A DNA stretch of 64,000 nt, taken from Hormiphora californensis (taxonomy: Eukaryota; Ctenophora; Tentaculata; Cydippida; Pleurobrachiidae). Where the stretch lies: NCBI GenBank assembly GCA_020137815.1, contig CM035350.1, positions 2,781,037-2,845,036 of the forward strand. The letters are read 5' to 3'. Under the pieces are notes generated by a model. The model ran no database searches. It saw nothing but the letters and a program-made list of their open reading frames with translations, and was not told the DNA's origin. Position numbers and translations under genes: made by a program. How positions within the stretch are numbered: position 1 is the stretch's first letter; the number at the start of each line of letters is the position of its first letter. Of the stretch, positions 34,259 to 46,783 are shown one piece after another.

Positions 34259-34661
34259 CAAGAGCCACTCCTCCTGAACATGGGCATTGTGCTTCACGGC
34301 TGATCGCTATAATCTGCCTCTCTTTGAATCTGCCTCTGACTATAGACAGTCCTACTCTCTGATCTTTCTCTCGCCCTCTATTGCTCTCTTGCTCTCTTTC
34401 TAACTGTCTTACCAAATTCTCTAGACTTCGGCAGAAAAATGCATGTGCCGACCGTCGCGTAGAGAGCTAATTCCTTGTGTTTAATACGATTGATGACTAA
34501 AGTTTATCCTTCCATCTTACCTGAACCTCTGTCTCCCTCTCTCTGTTCCTCTTACTTTTGAGATATACTCAGGGCATGGTGCTTTCATAATCTCCTTAGC
34601 TACTCCCACTAATCCACTCGCGTCTTCAAGAAGAGGAGGAAAAATAAAGAGGGAAAGAGAG

Positions 34662-34662
34662 A

Positions 34663-34739
<77 letters not shown>
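34662..34739 (+). repeat. (GA)n microsatellite
   Basis: About 39 GA units. Confidence 0.95.
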
Positions 34740-34741
<2 letters not shown>

Positions 34742-36095
34742 ATTGGATGAAAAACATGGCTAAGATTAATTGGGGATTTGGTTAAGATTGACGAAAGAGA
34801 ATGGGACATGGTGAGAGAGGGAAGACAGGTCAATGATCATAAAGTAAGGAGTGGTGGGGATACTTGTGGTGACACGGGATTCCGGATTAGGAATGGGTTA
34901 GATGGATGAGGTCATGAAGCTAGCGACTCTGCGCTCATTTTACTTCCGGCTATCACGCTAATAGTGTCACTATAATACCCTCTCTCTGATATTGCTAGGC
35001 CTCTCGATACGTTGCCTCATGAGACCTGTCTCTGCTTTGTTCGATGCCCATGTCACAATTTGCTTCTCCCTCCTGTACAGTGCAATTTAGAAGCAAACAC
35101 AATACACACTCTTCCGCTAAATTTTGAAACCTTTGATAATTTGAATTACAACCAACTATTTAGGTCCATTTCCAAAGAGAAATACACTTGTGGTGGGTTA
35201 TTGTTGTTTACTTCATTGTTTACACACTCAGTCTCACATTAGTTGCAATTGATACTGTTTGTCAGAAGAGTGATCACTGCTCATTGGAAGGATTCTAGTG
35301 GTAGACAATTGTCAGCCCCATCTTTCCTACCCGGTGTTATTATATCGGAGGCAGGGGGAGGCTGTGTGCCTTTATTGTCCATAGCAGGTGCAGCTATAAC
35401 TGCAGCACTGATCGTGTTTTTGGTGGTAGTATAAGGCCTAGAAAGTGAGTGACAGCTAGTAAACTGCAACACTATACTACTACAGGGGCCAGGGGAGATT
35501 TCCATGCCAGGTGCGGCATCAATTTCATCCTTACTGATTTCTAAACTGTTGAAAAAGACTTTTCTCTAATATGTTTCTGAAATTGTGAATCTTGCTGCCG
35601 ATGTGGCCTGTAGTTTGTTGTTTAGTAACACACTACAATCATGATTCGTTTGTATACCCTGTCTTTGTACTTTGTATATATCCGGAATTCGGTAATTTGC
35701 TAAGTGGCCTTGTTCGACCCTGTTTCCCCATACCCCGCTAAGATGGGTATTACAGTAGCACACAAAAATCGAAACAGTTATTAATTTTCTATATTTCCTT
35801 GGCCTTGTAGCACACTGTACTACTATACTGATGACGGTTGGGGAGGGATATGATATTAGTGTAGATGACTGTGTAAATGATACCGCCCGGGTCTGCCTCT
35901 TCAGAGTTATTAATGTAAGTCATACACCCAGTTCTCCTTGCAGTTACACCCCTTAGAATCCTAAAGCACATGTGTTCCCAGCCATTACCGAGTTGTTTTC
36001 TGTCTGGCGACACCGACCCGATCTTAACACACTGACCTGGGGTCTGTTAGACAGGTTAAGTTCTCAGCTGATTCATAACACATGATCCCCTACAG

Positions 36096-37627
36096 GGTTC
36101 AGTGTGTTTGTCCATTGGTCTGATAGGCACTATAACATGTGCCTGGATCACGTATAACATTATCACAGGGACCCTCCGACTAGCAGGATCTCAGGTAAAT
36201 TTAGGAAACATTACTACTTTGATATGACTCTAGAGTCTGTCTATACATTGAATTGTGTTTCTATGGTTACCATGACTGCATCTTCCCTGTAGAATTTGTT
36301 TGTCCTGAACGTACTGATGACGGACGTGGGAGCAGGACTGATTGCAGTGGTTCGTGGTATAGGGATTATTGATAAGAGGATATGGGGAATAACTGATACC
36401 TCCACAACACCAAACACACTCTGTGAGGTTTACCCTCTCATTGCAACATTCTTCTGGTAGGTGTGTGGTGATAGGTGGTAACCATGGTAACTGATTCGTT
36501 ACCAGGTAACCATGGTAACCAAGTAGTAACCATGGTAACCAATGTAACTATATTTTCAGGAATTCCCCTCTGATCATCCTCCTACCGTTGACTATTGACC
36601 GGTTTCTAGTGATAGTGTTTCCCTTCAAGCATAGGGAGGTTATGACATTTCGAGCCGCCCTCGTTCTAGTAGGACTGTTCTGGGCTCCTGTAATCTTCAT
36701 GACTCTCTACTTAGTACAACAATACCGGGTCGGAGACATGAGGGTATGTTGCTTTCCGTTACCATAGCAACCAAGCAATTTTGTATAAAACAATAGTTTA
36801 GTTCCTGATAGATCTTCCTATCACATCCCCCTCTCTCACAGTTATTGTACCAGCCAGAGTATCACCGCTGTACATTTGAGAATCATCACACCGTCAAGTT
36901 TGAGTCCTACTTCTTCTACAACGTGCCGTTAGGTAAGTTAACTAAGGTAACAGATACTATCACCGCGATAATCACATTGTATACTCAAAGTCTGATAGCT
37001 TGTTTGTTCGTTTGTTCTGACAGCGTTTTAACTTAGAAGTCTCACAGCATTGTACTAATCTAAGTACAACTCCCTGCAGGAATGTTAGTGGTATTCTACA
37101 CAGCCCTCTTTATCTTCTTCGTGTTCAACAGACAGAACTACCGGAAGATCCTCCTTACCTCCCTACTCATCTGTGTGTCAAGTGCAATCATTGTTATACC
37201 AACGGTCCTTCTTTACATGCTGGAGAATTATCAAATGGATTATAAAGTGGCCCAAATCACTACCATCACCCTCTACTACACAACCCCACTCTGCGACAGT
37301 GCCATCTACTACTTCTCCAACCCTAAAATCAGGAGAGAAATACCCGATACCCGGTTGGGTAGGGTCGGCAGGCGGATGTCAGAGCAGGTTTCTGTCATTC
37401 TGGGGGTTCAAAACTCTGTCACGGCCTTCAAGCGGCCCCTCTCCAGGACAACAAGCTTGAGAAGGGGTGAATCAGCTCCCCATCTTGTTAGAATGTACTC
37501 TCAAGAGAAGGGCAGGAGAGTTAGTGTGGCTATGAGCGCACCGAGATTAGGGCCACCCATTAGCTTCTGTAGAGAAGACAAGATTTCATCTACGTGTGAT
37601 GTTATATGCGAGGAGACCTCGCAGTGA
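36096..37627 (+). CDS. Class A-like GPCR (5' end not found)
   Basis: Five exons join in phase: 36096-36194, 36293-36456, 36560-36743, 36842-36932, 37080-37627. TM1 carries a TYN, TM2 reads NLFVLNVLMTDVG, and TM3 ends IDRFLVIVFP (a DRF form of DRY). TM7 reads PLCDSAIYYF, where a DxxIY replaces NPxxY. The cytoplasmic tail of about 95 residues is Arg/Ser-rich. An exon with the start codon must lie upstream; the ORF at 35243-35434 with a hydrophobic stretch is a candidate but its linkage is unproven. The ligand is unknown. Confidence 0.72.
36460..36558. repeat. Palindromic GGTTACCATGGTAACC-type repeats in an intron
   Basis: Five or more copies of GGTAACCATGG or its inverse occupy the 100-bp intron between GPCR exons 2 and 3. 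A related 11-bp tandem (TGTTACACAAT, about 5 copies) lies at 37655-37698, after the stop. Confidence 0.7.
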
Positions 37628-37957
37628 TAAGTTATCATATTATCTGTTTTAGTTGTTACACAATGTTACACAATGTTACACAATGTTACACAATGTTATT
37701 AACCTAAACGCTTTGTTTCTGTTTGTACAACAGGGACAGTTCAGTGTACACTTGGAGGAACTTTAGTAATTACTCCGTAACTGCAAGGAGCAACTGAGAC
37801 AAGGCGAGTGGGAGGCCTCGTGACTCATGATCATTGAAAGGAGAGTGACTCAGTATATGGTATAGGGCACAGTAAGTAGACACTGTTTGAATGGAATGGG
37901 CGAATGGAATAGAGCCGAGAGAGAAGTATGATTAAGAATGGGAAGAATATGTAGAGA

Positions 37958-38062
<105 letters not shown>

Positions 38063-38248
38063 CGTGAAAATGTAGACTTCTTTAGCACCTGAGGGTCCCC
38101 ATTGTGTGTGGGTGGTTACCCCACTATTACTACACAACTTCATGTGGTCCCTTTATTAGGACCAACGCCATTCCAAGAGGAGAGGGACATACCATTAACA
38201 TGATTAAGATATGTTTGCCGTTTGCTCCCCCCCTCCCTCTTGGAAATC

Positions 38249-38340
38249 AATATTCTTTGAATAATCTGGAACCAGAAACATGAATATGTTTATATTTCCG
38301 ATACGGTTCCTGTTCCAGTTTATTCAAAGAATATTCTGGC
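38249..38340. repeat. Imperfect hairpin
   Basis: AATATTCTTTGAATAATCTG and its inverse near 38310-38335 pair with few mismatches; the GGAAC motif continues the stem. Confidence 0.65.
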
Positions 38341-38647
38341 GCCTGAGGGAACGATTTCCGTGATCTGATGGTTCTATCTAACTCTAGCAGCCAGCTGTAG
38401 CTGATCTACCAGCTGCCGGGGATAATGTTCTGCCTTCTCTCCCCTCCCTCCCTCAGCTCCCCTCTATCGTTCCATCCCTCTCTATCTCTCAGTACAATCG
38501 CCCTGACACTCTACACCAGTTATTACGCGTGTCCACAGCTCCCCCCTTCTCTGATCTCTCTGTGTGTGCTGTAAATTCATTTTTTGTGCAAACCGTAGTT
38601 TTTGTGTTTTTTGTTTCACTTTTTTGATACTGCATATAAAATAATTA

Positions 38648-38798
38648 AAGTCGGATTTTTTGAAGTTGTCACCCCAAAATGACCGCGCATGTGAAATTTA
38701 TCAATTTTGACGCGCACACCACACATTAACATGTGATGTGACGCGCAAAAACATTCCGCGCACGAAAAGGGGGGTGACAACTTCAAAAAATCTGACTT
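38648..38798. mobile_element. TA-flanked MITE, copy 2 (151 bp)
   Basis: The termini AAGTCGGATTTTTTGAAGTT and inverse are those of the copy at 23640-23901, again bordered by TA (38646-38647 and 38799-38800). The interiors of the two copies differ. Confidence 0.8.
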
Positions 38799-38837
38799 TA
38801 TTGTGCTGTTGCATAATAGTATGAACAATACAACATA

Positions 38838-40243
38838 CCGTAATCTGGGGTAACTTTGTTTTGCAGGGTAACTTTGGACACTTTCAAAATTTGGCTTTAG
38901 TCCAAAATTACCAACAGATAACGACAGATTTGGCATAATTTTTGGGTGTACAAGTAATTGACCCACAAATGTCTAACTAACGGTACAATTATTTTTTTCA
39001 ATTCTATGCTAATTAGCTCCTAATTAGGGGCAAACATAATTGATGTCAAAATCGCTAAAAATGTTCAAATCAAAATGGGTACCATAGATTTGACCGGGCT
39101 AATGACCGAATAAAGTTTGCTCCATTGAGTGAAAGGGTTTCGATCAAATAATTCGGGGCACCATTTTTCAAACCCGATCAATTACTTTAATTGAGACTAA
39201 TAGGGGTGGCTAATGTTACCCCACCATTTTTTGAGTTTTGGGGTAACTTTGGACGGGGTGCCAAAGTTACCCCACACTACAGATTTTGAACTTTTGATGT
39301 CTGTAGAGTTGTCTTAGACCCTCTCTGAATTGTTTAGGGCCATATAACCAAGATTTAGCCCACTCCACGCCCATTTCCATCCATCTATTCGATAGTTTAG
39401 TGAAAAAACTAGAATTTGGACTATTTTATGGAGCTAAATCACTGAAATCCGGCCTGAGACCCATCGGGCTTCGGTGATTTGGGGTTCCTCATCCATCCTG
39501 TAGCTTGTTGGGTGGTGTTGGATCTTTAGGCGAGTGTTCTAGTTCTTGTAGACAATCTATGCAGGAGCAAAGGTACCAAAACTCCTTTATTTAGCCAGTA
39601 CCCATAAGTAGACCACTTCCTGTCTACCCAATTCATCAAAAAGAACTGACACACTCGCCTTGAGGGCCAGTGCCGTCTACCGGGCTGCGGGGTGGATGGG
39701 GGACCCCAAATTGTTGAAGTTTGATGGGTTTCAGGCCGGATGTGGCAACCTCTAAATCAAGTCCGATTGAGCTGAAATTTTATTTGGTGGCTAGTTTCAT
39801 CATTCCTCACACCCAAAAAAGTTGAGTCGACATCAACAATTTTTTTTAAAATCATGGGGCGTTTGGCTAACCCTATTGTTCTTTTTTAATTTATTGACCC
39901 ATTTAAACCCCATTTAAACATTTTAGGTTCATTTATTTATCATTGCAAAATGTTCGGATTTATGTTTGTTCCAATATTACTATCGTGGGGTAACTTTGGA
40001 CGGGTGTCCAAAGTTACCCCACCCTCATTCCAAAGTTACCCCATGCCCTAAAACCCCACTTACACTAAAATACACGTTAATTAATGTAATTAAATGAGAG
40101 GGGACCAAAAATTTCACTAGTTATATCTGGTGTACTAGGTCTGGAACGGGATTATTTGGTTCAAAAATTTTCGAGTGTGGTTCTGGCAAGGAGTTATTTT
40201 AGGAGAATGCTAAAAAGTGGTACAAAGTTACCCCAACTTACGG
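38838..40243. mobile_element. Non-autonomous TIR element of 1.4 kb rich in GGGGTAACTTTG motifs
   Basis: The ends CCGTAATCTGGGGTAACTTT and CCGTAAGTTGGGGTAACTTT (inverse) are bordered by TA. At least seven further GGGGTAACTTTG motifs occur in both orientations inside (near 38870, 39239, 39257, 39985, 40010, 40030). The middle (about 39445-39745) is a second-level inverted repeat with about 50-bp outer arms. No protein is encoded. Confidence 0.7.
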
Positions 40244-40505
40244 TAATCAGTGAGCTGCAGTGTACTTGATACTCGGGGATAACCGATAATAGTTTGGAAG
40301 ATATTATACTATTCAGTTGCAAATGATAGATGAAATACGATGATCGGGGGAGGGGGGATATGTAGGCCAAGACAATACTGGAGCATTGATCTATAAATTT
40401 CTAACAGTGAAAAACGCCAAACAGTGATAGACAAGACTTGACAGACCCCTAATCCCACACATGTGCTCGACTGACCCCATAATCCCAAAACCCACACACA
40501 CATAC

Positions 40506-41311
40506 CATGTGATCGTAGACGAACTGGGGCATCATAGTAACAGTGACGGTTTTATCCTTGCTCCTGATGATCTTGAGAATCTTGTCGTCACTCAGACCTA
40601 CAATGTTCTGCCCATCAACTTCAGTGAGATAGTGATCCGTCAGCACGCCGTTACGGGCCGCAGAGGAGTCCTGCAGGGGGAAGGATAGGGTTTATATTGG
40701 GGTAATGTAGGGGGAACGGGAAGGAAAGGGTTAATACGGGGTGGTTAATAGGGTTCTGTAGGGAGAAGGGTGGTTTAATGGGCGTCCTGCAGGGCTAGAC
40801 GGGGTACTGCAGGAAAGAGGAGGGCCGGGGTCTGGACTATGGTCAGTACAAGTTCAGGCAGGAATACTAACTAAATATTATACCGCCCACAGTTTTAGCA
40901 GATAACTATGGGAGTGGATGCTGCCTATGATTTAGTGGGAGATGCCGCTAACCAAGGGTGAGTTGAATGCTGAATGCTGTTATAAACATAGCATGGGTTG
41001 CTTCTCACGTGACCGCTATATTTTCGAGTTAGTTGGTATAATTGGGCGTCTTTTACACAACTTTTAATGTTTTGTGTGTGACGCAAATAATGCATGGTGT
41101 GATAAATAGAGTCGACTAAGAGATGAGAGATGCAATTATTCCTGTTCACCATCATGTTCTTTCTCTCATGCTATTGCTATGTAACTGGTAACGAAACGGT
41201 GCATGATTAAAAACACTGCTCTCGGAGACTCGTCATTTTAGACATGAGTGTCCGGACACTTACCCGATCGAGTCTTGATAGATTCCGTGTAGCGAGTGTT
41301 GAGGGATAGGG

Positions 41312-41368
<57 letters not shown>

Positions 41369-41467
41369 CGAGACAAAGATATTTATTGAGTAGTTATGTG
41401 TAAATTTGTGTGCCAGTTGTCAGTTGATTTCAGGCAACAGGGCCTCCAATTTTTCTTCCACTCCCCC

Positions 41468-41501
<34 letters not shown>

Positions 41502-43407
41502 ATCTCTCCCTCCCTCCCCCTTATAATTATATATATATCTCTCTCTCTCTCTCTCTCTTTTCCGATTTGGTAGTTTTGTGGTAGTCCAATAAGGTTAACT
41601 GTCAGCACAACAATTAGGTATCTGCTGACTACATCTCCAATGTTCTAACTGTGTGTTTTGTTGCGTGTGTGTTCCTGTGCCAGGAAATACAGAGCAATGT
41701 GGTTGATCTAATCAAACCCATTTCCACCCTGTTTTTAAATGGTGCTCCTCCTGCATTGGTTCAGTTGATTAGCTGTACGTGGGCAGTGATCAGTGATATG
41801 GCCGTCTGTTTTCACTGTTCGTGATTATAGCATGCATATAGTTCTACACACACTAGTTGAACTGCTTGTGGTAGTCTCTGTTGATTTATTTCTCGTTTGT
41901 TCAATCAATCTTCACTTCTCCCTTTTTTATCTGTCATTACCATCCCCCTCCCAGAAAAATGTCAGGAAAGTGTGCAGGAATAGCATCGATATGTAGCTTC
42001 ATCGCTACAGTACTTGCACTCTACATTTGGGTTGGCACTTCTGTGGAGAAAGATGGAAATATTGATATCAGTATCGATTTGGAGAACGAGAACAATTGGA
42101 CTCGATCGGAGGGTAGGTTGTAACTACAGTCGGACCCCGATTAAGTGGACACCCCGATTTAGTGGACAAGAGCCTTTCCCCCGAGGGTGTCCCTAAATCG
42201 GGGTCCGACTGTAGTAGGTACCATGGTTACCACTACTGATTACTGTGTGCGATCTGAGATTAGTAGTCACTACTAAATTGTGTAACTCCCCCTCTCATCC
42301 CAGTGCTGACGCTACTGTTGTCCATGATATTGGGACTCCTCCTAATCGTCCTCTGGGTGCCCCTGGCAATATTTGGAGAGAGCAAGTGCTGCTGCTTCAG
42401 CAAACCAAAACAAATGCTCGCCCAGCAATTCTTCAAAAAGAGTAAGAATTCTTGAATTTTCTACAGGTTATACTGTGATAATTCAACTCTTAATAATCCA
42501 TGTGTATTATTTCAACTCTTATTTAACCCATGTTATTTTCAGAGTGTCTCCCTTGCAGGATCCTTATGGCCGTTCTCTCCTTCGCAGCATGTAAGTAACC
42601 ATTCGGAAACCATCCCTCAAAATATTGTTTTTCATCTAACGACGCTCCCTCAAAATATTGTTTTTCATCTAACGACCCTCCCTCCCCAGTTGTCCTTGCC
42701 GTGGTTTACTTGGTACAGGTTGAGATTATTAAAAACAAGTTCGACGATGCCAACTTAGCCAATGGAATCATCTCCCTCGTGTCATGCACCTTTTTCCTCC
42801 TTAACTTTGGCTGCTCTGTCATGTATTTCAGGCAGTAATCAACGGGACTTGATCATATGCGAAATGCGAATACTGTATTCACTATTGCTAGCACTAAATA
42901 ATATCATTGCCTCATATTTTGTATTAGCCCTAGACTAGGTCCAGCACATTTTATAGAGTGTATTATTGTTGTGTATCTCTCTCTTACATGTAACGTATTA
43001 TTATCAAACCGAATCTATTAACCTGATGTTTATCAAACCGAATTTCATTCATTGGTCTAGGGTCGCGGTCAGTGATTGTTGTTATGTTCTTACATCACGG
43101 GGTGAGGAGAGAGAGAGAGGGTCGAACAAGGCGACTATGGGGGTATTATTGCGGCTCTAGGGGAATATCAGAATTATAAGGAATCTTACTTTACCTTGAC
43201 AATGGCGTTGATCTTGGCCTTCTTGAACTGGAACCCAATACAACCAGAGCTATCTTTAACGCAGGTAATGGTCCTCTCGAAGGGCCGATCCCGAACTGCA
43301 AACTTGACATGGGCAGGGTCAGACTTCTTCATAAACTCAATCGCCTTCTTTTTGTTCCATCCTGGGAGAAATTGTTGCGTCACCTGACATGAGCAATCCG
43401 AGATATT

Positions 43408-43448
<41 letters not shown>

Positions 43449-46030
43449 AAATGATGGATGGATATTGGATACTGTGAATGAGATTGACCAAACCATAATG
43501 AGAAGTTTATAGGGCCTATAGGTGGTGCAGTAATCAGTATGAAGTAGTTATCTGATTGCAAGTTGTTGAGTAAGTGAAAGCGTGATAAACATACTGATCA
43601 TGTGATGAGATTTACAGGCAAAGTCATGTAATGACGGTTTGTTGAGTAGGTAATATACGGAAGGGGCGGGGGTATAGTGTACACTGAGTAGTATGCACGA
43701 CCTAAGAATATTGTGTATTTTCACCTGCCACGGATTCTCCGTTAATCTGAAGAATTTGATCTCCGAACCTCAGTCCAGCACGGGCAGCAATGCCACCTGC
43801 CTCCACATAGCAAACAAAAATACCTGGCGGAGATTTAGGAATTTTACCAACGTTGAAATTGAGATTGTCTGCGTTTCAATTCCCACACACCCCGACCATT
43901 TCTTCATCAAATTTGTGAAACAAGTAAAACTAGGACAGTTACCTTTGCTGATGGATTCAACAGAGAGACCAATTCGACCAGTACCTGGATCCTTACAGCC
44001 TACAATGGCCCTTACACCATGCTTTATCTCCGCACCTAGTTTAGAGAGGGTGTCAGGAATGGTTTCAGAATGAATATGAAACAGAGAGTTAGGGGGTACC
44101 GGAATACCGGAGAGGAGCAATAGTTGAATAAAATCAGTATCTTCTGCCCATCAAGAGAGAAGAACTAAAACAGATAGAAGATTGTTACCTGAGGGACCCC
44201 CTGTCACGGGAGCCATTGCAGGGACGACAGCACCGCCGGCAGGTTTGTACTCCTGTAGTGCTGTGTTCTCCAGACCCATCCACCCATCAAGAGTGGGGTA
44301 CAGACTACTAGCGATATCTGAAATGAAGGGTGGTAATTAGGTGGAGTAATATCGTGGAGTAAATTGTAACTGGTCGGATATCACGCTGTTAAAAGTCTGA
44401 CCTCCAAACTGTCTCTCCCGCTCCCCTATCTATCCCCTTTCCCTCTCCCCCTCTCTTTCTCCCTCGGCCCCCCTAAAATAGTACCAGGTAGTTGGTGACA
44501 ATAGTGGCTGTGTAAAAGGTACCGAGGAAGCCAGGGAGCTGGGGAGGTTGCTGGATCACAGTACACTGACATGGATGACATTGTATCACACCGACAACTC
44601 CCATCGCTCCTGATCGTACCGGTACAGATAGCACACTCGCTGCTCCGGTAGAAGTGGTGGAAGGGCTCGTGGTGGTGACGGTGGGGGTCAGGGTGATCGC
44701 AAGAGCCACACACCTCACCCACCAGGTGGCACACACACCCCACCGGGCTGTAGTGATCGTGGGAGGTTAGAGTTAGGGTGTCAAATAGTTGATCATCTGG
44801 GGATTCTCTCCTGGGGTGGTGATGCTGTGGAGGAGGAGACCGGTGTCTTGGCGAGAGGTGACGTCTAGTTGGGGAACTGGTTTCATGATGACCACGAGAG
44901 CGGGGTGATCGAGGCTGAGGGGACCTTGGAGATCTGGGACGAGGGGATCTATGGCGTCTAGGAGATCGGGAAGAATGGTGTGGTGGAGATCTTCTTCTTC
45001 TGGGGGACGGGGATGAAGGTCTCCGTGCTCTGCTTGGAGAGTGGTGTCTGCCAGGGGAGTGGTGTCTGCTAGGGGAGTGGTGTCTGCCAGGGGAGTGGTG
45101 CCTGCCAGGGGAGTGGTGTCTGCCAGGGGAGTGGTGTCCACTTGACCTGTGTGTTTGAGGGGAGCTCCGATGTCTGCTCCGAGATCGTCTGTCTAAATGT
45201 TCGTCAATACAAAGCTCATCAGGCATAGTGATAAAACACACAACAATGTAGTGTACCTCAATACTGAACACACGGCTGGAGTATTACGATGAGGATGAGG
45301 TATCTGGAAACTCTTACATACTTTTAATTACCCTTGTCAGTCATGACCCGGCCATTGACCCCGCCAAATTCATGTTTCTCTGTGATATCGACATAGAGAA
45401 CTGGTAACAGTTTTGTGAAAGGATCTCACTCCCAGAGCTTCTAGAAAGAATCTTACTTTGTCTTTCATTCGACAAATGACATTGAAATTCGATTCCTACA
45501 ATCCTACATACAGTCATTCTGTTTCCCTGATTCTTTGGGCTAGTATTTTTCAGGGAAAGGTACATAGTACAAGACAGATGGTAACAACCCTTTGACTACC
45601 GTGCTTAGTACTACCGACTACGCACGTGACCTCACATTATAATAGCTCAACAACAGGCAGAAGATAGTGTGTCTCTCACATGGTTTAACGGCGGCTGCCA
45701 CTGCTGAAATAATACACTTTGTACAAACTAGCATAACGCGCGCGTCAGCTACACTCTCAAAGCGAACTCTCTCGTCGGGATCTAAGACGAAAATAAACTT
45801 GTTCCTGATCAATGAATTTCCTATTTTCTCTTCATCACTCATATCAGTTGGCAGTTGCGATTCCTTTGTGGGTATTTCCTGTCAATTAATATTAGGATTA
45901 TTAACTTACCCATATTCTCTCCCTGGGATGCGGCGGTGATAGCTTGTTGGGTCATCTGAGACTCCATGGCGGTTTGTTGGGCCGCCATACCGGCTACCTC
46001 CATATCTTCGAGTGTCGGGTACAGAGACAT
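40506..46030 (-). CDS. SDCBP: Syntenin (two-PDZ adaptor)
   Basis: Exons on the complement: 45910-46030, 44189-44317, 43943-44035, 43725-43823, 43195-43361, 40506-40670, all phase-compatible. A last small exon lies left of 40506, perhaps near 40300-40412, and is not resolved. The N-terminus MSLYPTLEDMEV and the later SLYPTLDGWMGLE are the LYPxL motifs that in vertebrate syntenin bind ALIX. PDZ1 starts at GAEIKHGV and PDZ2 at VRDRPFERTIT. Syntenin binds syndecan tails and PIP2 and drives exosome formation and recycling. Intron 1 holds an RS-rich ORF, and the 2.5-kb last visible intron holds an antisense four-TM gene. Confidence 0.9.
41310..41365 (+). repeat. (GA)n microsatellite in a syntenin intron
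   Basis: About 28 GA units; a CT-rich patch follows at 41470-41560. Confidence 0.95.
41959..42838 (+). CDS. Small four-TM protein, antisense inside a syntenin intron
   Basis: Four exons (41959-42112, 42304-42441, 42543-42590, 42690-42838) with matching phases encode 162 residues. Hydrophobic segments lie at about 10-27, 52-75, 105-125 and 141-160. One extracellular loop carries an NWT sequon and a CCCF cluster lies in the cytoplasmic loop, a possible palmitoylation site. The topology is PMP22/claudin/tetraspanin-like, but I see neither the claudin W-GLW-C-C motif nor the tetraspanin CCG motif. No function assigned. Confidence 0.7.
42126..42217. mobile_element. Tiny pogo/Tigger-like MITE
   Basis: TACAGTCGGACCCCGATTAA and its inverse, starting with TA and about 90 bp long in total, lie in intron 1 of the four-TM gene. 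A similar miniature foldback lies at about 56504-56560. Confidence 0.7.
42604..42678 (+). repeat. 37-bp tandem duplication in an intron
   Basis: CCCTCAAAATATTGTTTTTC and following bases occur twice in a row just before the acceptor of the last exon of the four-TM gene. Confidence 0.75.
43413..43444 (+). repeat. (GA)n microsatellite
   Basis: About 15 GA units in a syntenin intron, close to an acceptor on the complement strand. Confidence 0.9.
44426..45226 (-). CDS. RS/His-rich ORF inside syntenin intron 1
   Basis: An intronless open frame of about 266 codons from MPDELCIDEHLDRRSRSRHR. Residues about 25-75 are tandem GRHHSP/SRHHSP hexapeptides encoded by 18-bp repeats. A long Arg-Ser/Pro-Arg section follows, as in splicing-factor RS domains. 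Residues about 165-225 are Cys/His-rich (CVCHLVGEVCGSC, CAICTGTI) and may bind metal. The C-terminal 40 residues look less convincing, and an alternative frame ending at 44473 is also open. It could be a nested gene, an alternative exon of syntenin, or a repeat-driven ORF. Confidence 0.45.
   Translation of the reverse strand: MPDELCIDEHLDRRSRSRHRSSPQTHRSSGHHSPGRHHSPGRHHSPGRHHSPSRHHSPGRHHSPSRARRPSSPSPRRRRSPPHHSSRSPRRHRSPRPRSPRSPQPRSPRSRGHHETSSPTRRHLSPRHRSPPPQHHHPRRESPDDQLFDTLTLTSHDHYSPVGCVCHLVGEVCGSCDHPDPHRHHHEPFHHFYRSSECAICTGTIRSDGSCRCDTMSSMSVYCDPATSPAPWLPRYLLHSHYCHQLPGTILGGPREKERGRGKGDR
45618..45842 (-). CDS. Short ORF of 74 residues, doubtful
   Basis: It starts MSDEEKIGNSLIRNKFIFVL and is moderately charged, with three cysteines. 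It lies in syntenin intron 1, upstream of the RS-rich ORF. I recognise no family. It might be a nested small protein or chance. Confidence 0.2.
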   Translation of the reverse strand: MSDEEKIGNSLIRNKFIFVLDPDERVRFESVADARVMLVCTKCIISAVAAAVKPCERHTIFCLLLSYYNVRSRA

Positions 46031-46783
46031 GGCTACTACTGGGATGGTGTTAGAGATAAAGAGAGGGGGGTGGGAGAGTGGTTTTGGTTGTGGTGTTTCA
46101 GTGTGTGGTGTTCCAGTGTGAGGTGTTTAATTTCGTGTTATTACACACTATAGTTGAATGAATAGATCGAAGTTAAATCTAGCAACCTGTTCTAGATCTA
46201 AGCAATATATTATCCCGAGTAGGGCATTACAGAAAAGAGAGAGCTAGATAGATTTGAGATCTGTCAAGAGGAGATAGAGAGCAGTACAAGAGAGAGGGAG
46301 AATGAAGATAGTACATGAATTATAGTAGTGTAGACAGCTCAACAATACCATTGTGTACTAGCTACTACGTTAGAAGGAGCAGAATAAACAGTTGAACAAA
46401 CTATGCATGTGTGTGTGTGTGAGTAACAACACGACTCACGAGGCAAAACACATTTGTGACGTTAGGAGTGGGGGTGGGAGGGGTATTCGGTATCACATTT
46501 CTAGAGAAACGCAGCTGTATGATCTAACTGTAAAAAACGTCACAAGTCACATTACTCAACAGGGAGATTTAAAATAACACATTCAATGGACACATATCTG
46601 GGTAAAAAGAACTTCAAGAGAGATATAACTTATAAACTTGTAACTTTAAACTTATATAAACTTGTAAAATGTAACCTGAATTTTTATTTGACATCGGAAA
46701 CCCCAACGCCAATAGAGTTGTATTGTTCAAATGATTATGTTTGTAACACAAAAGAAGAGTTATAAATGCTTCAACATGATGAT
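46031..46783. other. Intergenic, no gene seen
   Basis: The interval between the syntenin start and the glycerol kinase stop is AT-rich with a short GT run. I find no supported ORF or repeat element. Confidence 0.5.

Noticed and set aside
33951-34415. ORFs rich in Ser-Leu or Arg-Glu
   Set aside because: They are translations of CT/GA microsatellites. The same applies near 34609, 37831, 59232 and 63711.
37655-37700. Regular TGTTACACAAT direct repeats as a CRISPR-like array
   Set aside because: Units are contiguous with no spacers and the genome is eukaryotic; it is a simple tandem repeat.
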